Below, in pieces: positions 1-5,503 of a stretch of DNA of 6,668 nt. How positions within the stretch are numbered: the stretch's first letter is position 1; the number at the start of each line of letters is the position of its first letter. The position numbers were made by a program, and so were the translations under genes. The stretch is taken from positions 1 through 6,668 of the forward strand of contig SMVY01000178.1 in the NCBI GenBank assembly GCA_004357415.1. The letters run 5' to 3'. The stretch is from Gemmatimonadota bacterium. Its GTDB lineage: Bacteria; Gemmatimonadota; Gemmatimonadetes; Gemmatimonadales; GWC2-71-9. Under the pieces are notes generated by a model. It saw nothing but the letters and a program-made list of their open reading frames with translations. It was not told the DNA's origin and searched no databases.

Positions 1-319
1 AGGAGAATCGTGTGTGCATCGGGATGGCCAGCGCCAGCCCGCTGGTGTCGACCCGTATCGCCTCCGAGTACGGCACGGGGTGGGGGTCGTCGGTACCGAA
101 ATACAGGGTGTTGAGCACCAGTTCCAGCGCACTGCCGCGCGCCCCGATGACGAGGGGGGTCACCTCGGCGCGCCGCGTCAGCTGCTGGGCACTCTGATCG
201 ACCAACACTCTGAGCCCCACCGGCACGAACATTATGACGGTGATTGATACCAGCAGCACGCCGGTCTTGAGCCGGTAATACACCAGGTAGCGCCATGCGA
301 GGTAGAGGCTGCCGTTCAC
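1..319 (-). CDS. FtsX-like ABC transporter permease, N-terminal part (cut by window edge)
   Basis: This is the first 106 codons of an inner-membrane permease; the rest lies beyond the left edge. The GTG start at 319-317 overlaps the TGA of the upstream ATPase (318-316) in a GTGA junction, which suggests translational coupling. The protein begins MNGSLYLAWRYLVYYRLKTG, followed by one hydrophobic membrane segment at about residues 19-40 and then an extracytoplasmic stretch containing TPLVIGARGSALELVLNTLY. A short amphipathic start, one membrane helix and then a large periplasmic domain is the usual layout of the FtsX/LolC/MacB permease class. From memory, the 'PLVIGA(K/R)GS' stretch recalls a subgroup of FtsX-like permeases that sit beside a LolD-like ATPase and a secreted partner; this was not checked by a search. 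The C-terminal FtsX core cannot be seen, so substrate and exact family are open. Confidence 0.85.
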   Translation of the reverse strand, partial: MNGSLYLAWRYLVYYRLKTGVLLVSITVIMFVPVGLRVLVDQSAQQLTRRAEVTPLVIGARGSALELVLNTLYFGTDDPHPVPYSEAIRVDTSGLALAIPMHTRFS

Positions 320-990
320 GCCGCCACGTCCGCGGTACTCTGATAGGCCTTGAAATCGATCGTCCGGTCGAACCGATCGAGAATATCGTGGTCGTGGGTG
401 ACCGCGACCAGGGTGGACCCCTGGTTTGCCGCAAAGGCAAACAGAATGTCGAGCACCTTGGTTTTGTTGGCCGGGTCGAGGTTCCCGGTCGGCTCGTCGG
501 CCAGAATCAGACCGGGTTGCGGCAACACGGCGCGGCACACCGCCACCCGCTGGCGCTCGCCTTGCGACAGCCGCTCGGGGTACCGATCGAGCAGGCTCGC
601 CAGGCCAACTTCCTCGGCCAGCGCCACGGCCCGCCGGCGCACCGCCCCCGTCAACTCGAGAGCCGGAGAAATACGATAGGGCAGCAGAATGTTGTCGAGT
701 ACGCTCAGGTACTCGAGCAGTTCAAATTCCTGGAACACCAACCCCACGTGGCGGACGCGGAACGCCCGGCGCTCGCGGTCCGACATGGAGTCGATAGATG
801 AGCCCGCTGTGATCACTGTCCCGCTAGCCGGAGTCACAATCCCGGCAATGAGATTGAGGAGCGTAGTCTTGCCCGAGCCGCTGGGGCCTATGAACGCCAC
901 CGTCTCTCCCTCGCCGATGGTCAGGTCGGGTATGGACAAGCGGAAGTCGCCGGATGGGTAGTGGAACTCGAGATTGGAGATGGAGATCAT
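316..990 (-). CDS. ABC transporter ATP-binding protein, LolD/MacB type
   Basis: This 224-residue cytoplasmic ATPase would power the FtsX-like permease encoded directly downstream. All nucleotide-binding motifs are visible: Walker A GPSGSGKTT (residues 35-43), Q-loop glutamine at 87 (VFQEFE), signature LSQGERQRVA (141-150), Walker B LILADEPTGNLD (161-172, catalytic Glu166) and switch histidine in VTHD (197-200). Length and motif spacing fit the LolD/FtsE/MacB-ATPase class, which works with FtsX-fold permeases in mechanotransmission or lipoprotein transport rather than classic import. The start at ATG 990-988 is chosen because the domain begins at once (MISISNLEFHYPSGDF). The frame stays open to an ATG at 1161, but that extension would overlap the upstream gene and merely translates a repeat array into TPHALR-like repeats. 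No Shine-Dalgarno sequence precedes ATG 990; a C-rich heptamer array does. The substrate cannot be read from the ATPase. Confidence 0.95.
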   Translation of the reverse strand: MISISNLEFHYPSGDFRLSIPDLTIGEGETVAFIGPSGSGKTTLLNLIAGIVTPASGTVITAGSSIDSMSDRERRAFRVRHVGLVFQEFELLEYLSVLDNILLPYRISPALELTGAVRRRAVALAEEVGLASLLDRYPERLSQGERQRVAVCRAVLPQPGLILADEPTGNLDPANKTKVLDILFAFAANQGSTLVAVTHDHDILDRFDRTIDFKAYQSTADVAA

Positions 991-991
991 A

Positions 992-1054
992 AGGAGGGCG
1001 TAGGGCGTGGGACGTAGGGCGTGGGGAGTGCGGAGTGCGGGATGCGGTGTGCGG
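992..1054 (-). repeat. Degenerate tandem heptamer array upstream of the ATPase gene
   Basis: Read on the minus strand, 1054 to 992 divides into nine consecutive 7-bp units without a phase break. The units drift from CCGCACT-like (1054-1027) to CCCTACG-like (1026-992), for example CCGCACT twice in a row at 1040-1027 and CCCTACG at 1019-1013 and 1005-999. The last unit ends one base before the ATPase ATG at 990. The array is C-rich on the coding strand and occupies the place where a Shine-Dalgarno sequence would be. Just upstream, a 9-bp unit GCGAGGGCA occurs twice in tandem (1076-1059). Heptanucleotide short tandem repeats are known from intergenic regions of some bacteria, notably cyanobacteria; a function here is unknown. 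Confidence 0.75.
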
Positions 1055-1099
1055 TAACTGCCCTCGCTGCCCTCGCCGCCCCCGCTGACACCTCTGCTC

Positions 1100-2875
1100 T
1101 CACAACCTCTCCTCTTGCAATACATCCATCCGAGTGATCTTCCAGGCGCCGTCGACGTCACGAACGGTGAAGCGCGCTTCGTATTGATTGGTACGGATAT
1201 GCGTGTGCCCCCAGTGGCCCACGGATCCCGACACGTTCCACTTGGCTTGGCTGGTAAAGCCCGGGCCGTCGCGCAGGGGAGTGAAATCAGCCTCGAGCAT
1301 CTCGACGTCGGTCACCTTGGCGCGGGCGCCGCCTTGGTTGGCGAGTTCCAGGCTGCGGCGCATCTCCAGGTATACGTCGGTCAACAGGTCGCCCTCGGCG
1401 CTGCGGGCCAGGGTGTCGTAGATCCGGTCTTCCTCGCGGTAGTCGAAGGCGCGGTACATGTTGGTCAGCAGGGTTCCCAGGATGGGGCCGGCGTCCCCGG
1501 ATCCCACAGGTTGGCGGAACGCCGCGCCGGCGCCGCCGAGGAGTAGGATCCCACCAACCACACCCACGGTAGCCATACGCCTTGGTGACCACCCTCGGCG
1601 CGACCAGTACGCCAGCGTCGTCCACGCGAGGAGGCCCAGGCCCGCCGCCATGATGAGGAAGAAGGGCAGCCGCAGGGGGCGGGGCGCCAGGAGTTCATCG
1701 ATCATGATGGCGCGCGTCGGGTTGGTGAGGACGTTGTGCCAGGTCAGCACCGAGTCTTCTGGCGTGAGGATGTATGGCAGCGGCCCCGCCTCGTCGGTGG
1801 CGGCTGAGGGGATCTGGCGAATGCCGTCGCTGAACAGGTCCCACACCATCGAGACGGTTTCGGGGAGACTGTCGACGGGATAGTAGACGATCACCCCCAT
1901 CAGTGCCTCCGTCAGCCGCAGATCGCGCGGCGGGTCGATCACCCCGGTGGTTCTCAGCGTCCTATAAATGAAATGCACCCGGTCGAGGCGGCCTTCGACC
2001 GGACGCCCATCGATGGTTACCTGGTTGTGTCGATCCAGGAACGCCACCACGCGGCGCTTGATCTCCCCCTGCTCTGCCACCGAGATGCTGTCCTTCCCGG
2101 CCAGGCCGAGGTCGGTCCACCGCTGCAGGTCGCGGGGGCGGAAGACTATCTCTTTACGCACCTCGTGCGGTTCGATGTACAGGTAGGCCGAGAGCGGGGC
2201 GTAGAACTGACGCCGGAGGGCTCGCAGGGTGAAGCGGCTGTACCAGGGGTCGTCCCAGTCGAGTCCCAGGGTCATGTCCGGAGCCAAGTAACGAAAGTCG
2301 TTGACCGGTATGCCCTCGTGGTACACCACGAATCCAATGTTGGCTATCGGCCCGGTGGCCCTGGGACTGGTGCCCGGCGGACTGAACACCAAGGTGTCCG
2401 GCTTGCCGGACAGCGGGTAGGATGCCGTGGCCACCAACACCATATCCGCCGCTTCATCCTGGTTGGGGAGAGGGTTGCCGGTGACCTCGTCGCGCAGAAT
2501 CCGTGGACGTGCCGAGAGGCTGAGCAGTCTCCCAGGGAGAGGAGTGCCGCTACCGGTGGTTATGGTGAGGTCGTCCCTGAAGAACCGCGTCAGCCGCTCG
2601 GCCATGGGCGAGGCGCTGCCTTCGAGGCGCTCGAGCAATTCCGGCGGCAGCATGTTGCGGAACGCAGGCAGATCCGCCAGCCCGATCTCCAGCTCCACCA
2701 GCACGGAATCCCGCTCGACGAAGAACTCGGCGATGGTGGTGGCCGTCATGGCCCGGGTGATGATCAGCGGGTCGGACCGCGCCACCGGCGTGGTGGCCAA
2801 GAGGAGACCGGCCACGATGAACGACCGCCCGGGCAAGGGCCACAAGCGTTTGCGGCTGAGTGACTTCAGGTGCAT
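1100..2875 (-). CDS. Uncharacterised envelope protein: secreted domain, two membrane segments, NTF2-like C-terminal domain
   Basis: This 591-residue protein is not one I can name. It starts with a likely Sec signal peptide: basic residues to R17, hydrophobic FIVAGLLLATTP, and probable cleavage near A32-R33-S34. An extracytoplasmic domain (about 35-398) follows. Two membrane helices lie at about 402-423 and 434-453, joined by the basic loop SRRGWSPRR, which by the positive-inside rule should be cytoplasmic. Both large domains would then face the periplasm. Residues 464-591 read like an NTF2/SnoaL-type fold: a long helix (MYRAFDYREEDRIYDTLA) followed by strands ending in DVDGAWKITRMDVL. This part holds the cluster HWGHTH (H554, H557, H559), a possible metal site. 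The gene lies 109 bp upstream of the ATPase gene on the same strand, so I infer that it is the extracytoplasmic partner of that ABC system. The next in-frame Met (residue 43) would remove the signal peptide, so the first ATG is preferred. Confidence is high that this is a gene and low on its role. Confidence 0.88.
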   Translation of the reverse strand: MHLKSLSRKRLWPLPGRSFIVAGLLLATTPVARSDPLIITRAMTATTIAEFFVERDSVLVELEIGLADLPAFRNMLPPELLERLEGSASPMAERLTRFFRDDLTITTGSGTPLPGRLLSLSARPRILRDEVTGNPLPNQDEAADMVLVATASYPLSGKPDTLVFSPPGTSPRATGPIANIGFVVYHEGIPVNDFRYLAPDMTLGLDWDDPWYSRFTLRALRRQFYAPLSAYLYIEPHEVRKEIVFRPRDLQRWTDLGLAGKDSISVAEQGEIKRRVVAFLDRHNQVTIDGRPVEGRLDRVHFIYRTLRTTGVIDPPRDLRLTEALMGVIVYYPVDSLPETVSMVWDLFSDGIRQIPSAATDEAGPLPYILTPEDSVLTWHNVLTNPTRAIMIDELLAPRPLRLPFFLIMAAGLGLLAWTTLAYWSRRGWSPRRMATVGVVGGILLLGGAGAAFRQPVGSGDAGPILGTLLTNMYRAFDYREEDRIYDTLARSAEGDLLTDVYLEMRRSLELANQGGARAKVTDVEMLEADFTPLRDGPGFTSQAKWNVSGSVGHWGHTHIRTNQYEARFTVRDVDGAWKITRMDVLQEERL

Positions 2876-2990
2876 AGGCCTGCAATGTGCCCTCCCCCCG
2901 GGAGGATGGGAAGGAGCTGGACGGCGCGCCGTGGCCTCCTCGGGGCCGCCGGGTTAGAATCCGAGGCACCCAATATCAAAGGAAGCCGTA
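2876..2990. promoter_or_regulatory. Divergent intergenic region with candidate promoter and palindromes
   Basis: This 115-bp gap separates the divergent starts of the 591-residue protein (minus) and the lipoprotein (plus), so both promoters should be here. For the plus strand, TAGAAT at 2955-2960 matches the -10 consensus at 5 of 6 bases, but no good -35 lies at the right distance. Two inverted repeats are visible: a perfect 12-bp palindrome ACGGCGCGCCGT at 2921-2932, and a 6-bp-stem hairpin at 2891-2905 (CCTCCC/GGGAGG, CCC loop on the plus strand). On the minus-strand transcript the second would bury the only purine-rich GGGAGG ahead of the 591-residue gene, which is 15 nt from its ATG. Promoter function is inferred from position. 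Confidence 0.4.
2978..2985 (+). promoter_or_regulatory. Ribosome binding site of the lipoprotein gene
   Basis: AAAGGAAG ends 5 nt before the ATG at 2991. It is the clearest Shine-Dalgarno-like sequence in the window and fixes the lipoprotein start. The ABC transporter genes lack a comparable site. Confidence 0.7.
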
Positions 2991-3599
2991 ATGTCCATTC
3001 GCCGCGTGATACTCCTCGCCGCCACCATGGTGCTCGTCGTCCTTGGCTGCGGCCGGAGCACGCAACTCACCGACGTGTGGGCCGATCCGGTGTGGGACGG
3101 AGATCCGATCGACAACGTTCTCGTCATCGGCGTGAGCCCTAATCCGGACATCCGGAAATCCTTCGAAAATTACTTCGTCGAGCAGTTCAAGAAGGAAAAG
3201 GTCCAGGCGTTCTCCGCGGCGGCGGAACTGGGCGTGGGCCGGATAGACTCGACCGCCATCGCCCGGTACGTCAAGGACCACGATATCGACGCCATCCTGG
3301 TTACCCGGCTGTTGGGCTCCGACGTGGACCGTACCTACGTCCAGGGCACCGGGTACATGGGACCCATGTACTACGGCGGATTTTACGGTTATTACAACTA
3401 CGGCTACAGCGTCATGTCGACGCCCGGCTATCTGGCTGAATCCACGGTGATCCGGCTCGAGACCAACATTTACCAGAAGGATTCCCGGCTGTTGTGGTCG
3501 GGCATTTCCGACAGCTTCAACCCGGGCTCCGAGGAGGAGGTCATCAAGGGGCTTACCGAAGCGGTGCTGGACGACCTGTACAAGCGCCGGATGCTCTGA
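2991..3599 (+). CDS. Small lipoprotein with Gly/Tyr-rich segment, function unknown
   Basis: This 202-residue protein has a type II signal peptide: MSIRR, a hydrophobic run, and the lipobox V-L-G-C with Cys20 as the lipidated residue. The mature protein should sit on the periplasmic side of a membrane. Residue 21 is Gly, not the Asp of classic inner-membrane retention, so outer-membrane sorting is possible. After a conserved-looking start (TDVWADPVW, about 27-35), an alpha/beta domain runs through DNVLVIGVSPNPDIR (41-55) and IDAILVTRLLG (99-109). A Gly/Tyr-rich stretch (about 119-139) and the strand-forming VIRLETNIYQKDSRLLWSG (153-171) follow. The overall layout recalls DUF4136-like and similar small lipoproteins, but I cannot place it firmly. 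A good ribosome binding site lies at 2978-2985. The gene ends 13 bp before the AhpD-like gene, so the two are probably co-transcribed. Confidence 0.9.
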   Translation: MSIRRVILLAATMVLVVLGCGRSTQLTDVWADPVWDGDPIDNVLVIGVSPNPDIRKSFENYFVEQFKKEKVQAFSAAAELGVGRIDSTAIARYVKDHDIDAILVTRLLGSDVDRTYVQGTGYMGPMYYGGFYGYYNYGYSVMSTPGYLAESTVIRLETNIYQKDSRLLWSGISDSFNPGSEEEVIKGLTEAVLDDLYKRRML

Positions 3600-3612
3600 C
3601 CGCGGAACAGCC

Positions 3613-4197
3613 ATGCCCTGGATCAGGACCATCGGCCTAGACGAGGCCACCGGATACCTCAAGCAGCAACTCGAGGCCGCCGTCAAGCGCGCGGGCCGGA
3701 TCTGGCACATCGTGGACATCATGAGCCTCAACCCGCGGGTACTGCGGACTTCGATGGACTTCTACGCCGCCGTGATGTACGGCACCTCGCCGCTGTCACG
3801 TGGGCAACGGGAACTCATCGCCGTGGTGGTGTCGCGGGTCAACCACTGCCGCTACTGAATCCGCGCACACGCGCACGACCTCCGGGCCGAGGTCACCCGG
3901 GACTTTGCCATCGCCGAGGAGGAGGCGGACGCGTTCATCCATCAGGTGGTGCGCGACTGGACCAAGGCCCCGCTGAGTCCCGCCAACCAGGCGTTGTGCC
4001 GTTACGCGGAACAGCTCACGGCCGGCCCCGCCTCGGTGACCCCGGCCGACCTCGACACCCTGCGCAAGCAGGGGTTCGATGACACCGCCATCCACGATGC
4101 TACCCAGGTCATCGCCTACTTCAATTACATCAATCGGATTGCGGACGGGCTTGCGGTGGAGGACGAGGAGTTTATTCGGGCATGGGGGGAGGAGTAG
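3613..4197 (+). CDS. AhpD-like peroxidase-related selenoprotein (in-frame TGA read as Sec)
   Basis: Read with TGA 3856-3858 as selenocysteine, this gives a complete 194-residue protein of the AhpD/carboxymuconolactone decarboxylase-like fold, closest to the 'peroxidase-related enzyme' subgroup of about 190 residues. Such cytoplasmic proteins reduce peroxides or act as thiol oxidoreductases. The family start MPWIRTIGLDEATGYL, the core SPLSRGQRELIAVVVSRVNH (59-78) and the C-terminal YFNYINRIADGL (169-180) are present. The active site reads C79-R-Y-U82-I-R-A-H86, with Glu67 twelve residues before Cys79. This matches the Glu/Cys-x-x-Cys/x3-His geometry of mycobacterial AhpD (Glu118, Cys130, Cys133, His137), so Sec takes the place of the second cysteine. 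AhpD-like selenoproteins are an established class. The frame is unbroken apart from the TGA, and the second half keeps the GC-rich codon use and family motifs. No ATG restarts the second half. The ribosome binding site is weak. The alternative is a TGC/TGT-to-TGA mutation or sequencing error. Confidence 0.85.
3856..3858 (+). other. Predicted selenocysteine codon (UGA recoding site)
   Basis: The in-frame TGA is codon 82 and falls exactly at the second cysteine of the C-x-x-C-x-x-x-H redox motif. A Cys codon (TGC/TGT) differs from TGA by one base, so both Sec use and a simple mutation are possible. The hairpin just downstream favours Sec. Recoding would need selA, selB, selC and selD, which are not in this window. 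Confidence 0.8.
3877..3894 (+). promoter_or_regulatory. Candidate bacterial SECIS hairpin
   Basis: GACCTC (3877-3882) pairs perfectly with GAGGTC (3889-3894) around the hexaloop CGGGCC (3883-3888). The loop begins 24 nt after the TGA and has a G as its second base. As I recall the bacterial SECIS model, the apical loop should lie about 16-37 nt after UGA with a G among its first two bases, so both conditions are met. SelB would bind such a hairpin on the mRNA. A second small hairpin, GCGC/GCGC around ACAC (3863-3874), lies between the TGA and this stem and could form the lower part of the structure or compete with it. The sequence is also coding, so it must serve both roles. Confidence 0.6.
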
Positions 4198-4213
4198 GTG
4201 GCAGCCCACAGCG

Positions 4214-4255
4214 AATCTCCAATTTCTAGTTTCCCATGTCCTGACCTAAGTTCCC
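4214..4255 (+). repeat. Degenerate heptamer array upstream of the first MacB-type permease
   Basis: The 61-bp gap between the AhpD-like gene and the permease contains six in-phase 7-bp units (4214-4255), for example AATCTCC, AATTTCT, AGTTTCC and AGTTCCC, loosely of the form A-N-T-T-T-C-C. The fifth unit (TGACCTA) fits poorly. The array ends 3 nt before ATG 4259. It is more A/T-rich than anything around it, and no Shine-Dalgarno sequence is present. It differs in sequence from the array at 992-1054 but shares its period, its pyrimidine-rich coding strand and its position directly before an ABC transporter gene. Confidence 0.6.
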
Positions 4256-4258
4256 ACC

Positions 4259-5503
4259 ATGCCATTCCTGGAAGCCATCCGCCTCGCCCTGCAGGCCATT
4301 GCCGGCGCCAAGTTGCGGTCGTTCTTTACCCTGCTCGGCGTGATCGTGTCGGTGGCCTTTCTGGTGGCCGTGGTGGCCATCATCCAGGGGATGAACGCCT
4401 ACGTCCGCGAGAACATCACCGACGCGGTCATCGGCACCAACAGCTTCCATGTTCGCCGCAGTCCCATCACGGTCGGGCTCCTGAGCGACGAAGACATCAA
4501 GCGGATCCGCAAACGGCCGCTGATATCGCTCGACGACGCCCGCGCCGTCGAGCGCGCGCTTCCCGACGCGGAGGCCGTGGCGTTCCAGTCCGGCTGGCCG
4601 ACGCCGTCAAGTACGGCGGCCTACCGCAACCGGTCGATCCGCGACGTACTGGTGTTCGGCATCACCCCACCGTATCAAATCGTGCGCGACTACCGCTTCA
4701 CCGCCGGGGAACCACTCAACGACCGCGATGTCATCGAGCGGCGTCCCGTCGTGGTCCTCGGGTTCGGCATCGCCGACAGCCTGTTCGGCTTGCCTGATCG
4801 GGCCATCGGCAAGAGGATTCGAATCGGCGGACGGGAGATGACGGTCAAGGGGGTGATCGCCAAGAAGGGCCGGGTTCTGGGACAGTCGTTCGACGGCTTC
4901 GTCCTCATGCCCTATTCTACCTTCAAGTCGATCTACGGCCGGCGCCGGACCACGGTGGTGGCCGTCAAGATGCGCTCCGCGGCCGACATCGAGTCGGGGA
5001 TGCGGCGCGCCGAAGAAGCCATGCGTATGGCGCACCGATTGCGGCCGGGGGAAGACAACGATTTCGCCATAGACAAGGCGGATGCCCTGGTGGCGTTCTG
5101 GCGCAGCCTGACGAGGGTGTTGTTCGCCGTGGTGCCGACGGTGGTGGGCATCGGGATCGTGGTGGGTGGCATCGTCATCATGAACATCATGCTGATGTCG
5201 GTCACCGAACGCACCCGTGAGATCGGTCTCAGGAAGTCCATCGGCGCCACGCGACACGACATCCACCGGCAATTTCTGATCGAGGCCATCGTGCTCTCCA
5301 TGGTGGGCGGACTCCTCGGCGTGATCGCCGGGTGGGCAATGGCGTCGGCCATGTCGGCGTTGACACCCCTGCCGGCCCGGATCACCTGGTGGTCGGTGGT
5401 ATTGGCCATGGCGCTAGGCGCCGGAGCCGGCACCCTTTTCGGAGTCTACCCCGCGCGCCGGGCGGCCCGCCTCGACCCCATCATCGCCCTGAGCGCCGAA
5501 TGA
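4259..5503 (+). CDS. MacB/FtsX-family ABC transporter permease (first of tandem pair)
   Basis: This 414-residue inner-membrane permease has the complete MacB layout. A short N-terminal amphipathic helix (FLEAIRLALQAIAGAKLRS) leads into membrane helix 1 (about 21-43). A periplasmic MacB-type core domain follows (about 45-280), with family-like stretches such as VVVLGFGIADSLFG and IGKRIRIGGREMTVKGVI. The FtsX domain has helices at about 286-314, 338-362 and 375-397. The cytoplasmic coupling segment TERTREIGLRKSIGA (316-330) and the terminal GVYPARRAARLDPIIALS (395-412) are hallmarks of the family. Such permeases do not pass substrate through the membrane; they relay ATPase motion to periplasmic partners, for efflux or lipoprotein work. 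No ATPase is present on this strand in the window. The gene ends in an ATGA overlap with the next permease. The ATG at 4259 has no ribosome binding site, but the family-typical N-terminus starts right there. Confidence 0.95.
   Translation: MPFLEAIRLALQAIAGAKLRSFFTLLGVIVSVAFLVAVVAIIQGMNAYVRENITDAVIGTNSFHVRRSPITVGLLSDEDIKRIRKRPLISLDDARAVERALPDAEAVAFQSGWPTPSSTAAYRNRSIRDVLVFGITPPYQIVRDYRFTAGEPLNDRDVIERRPVVVLGFGIADSLFGLPDRAIGKRIRIGGREMTVKGVIAKKGRVLGQSFDGFVLMPYSTFKSIYGRRRTTVVAVKMRSAADIESGMRRAEEAMRMAHRLRPGEDNDFAIDKADALVAFWRSLTRVLFAVVPTVVGIGIVVGGIVIMNIMLMSVTERTREIGLRKSIGATRHDIHRQFLIEAIVLSMVGGLLGVIAGWAMASAMSALTPLPARITWWSVVLAMALGAGAGTLFGVYPARRAARLDPIIALSAE

Noticed and set aside
295..801. Plus-strand reading frame opposite the ATPase.
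   Set aside because: The minus strand has every ABC ATPase motif; the plus-strand product has none.
991..997. AAGGAGG on the plus strand, a perfect Shine-Dalgarno match.
   Set aside because: No gene begins after it on the plus strand; it is the complement of the last heptamer of the repeat array.
991..1161. N-terminal extension of the ATPase from an ATG at 1161 (57 more codons).
   Set aside because: It overlaps the 3' end of the 591-residue gene and translates the repeat array into low-complexity TPHALR-like repeats; the ABC domain starts exactly at ATG 990.
1973..2863. Long plus-strand reading frame (296 codons) opposite the 591-residue gene.
   Set aside because: It is Arg/Gly/His-rich and domain-free, as expected from the antisense of a GC-rich gene; the minus strand has a signal peptide, membrane helices and a folded-domain pattern.
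2976..3731. Minus-strand reading frame (251 codons) opposite the lipoprotein and the start of the AhpD-like gene.
   Set aside because: It spans two well-supported plus-strand genes and shows no recognisable domain.
3946..4197. Separate small gene for the second half of the AhpD-like domain, starting at GTG 3946.
   Set aside because: It lacks the first helices and the redox motif, is in the same frame as the upstream half, and has no well-spaced ribosome binding site. One recoded gene explains both halves.
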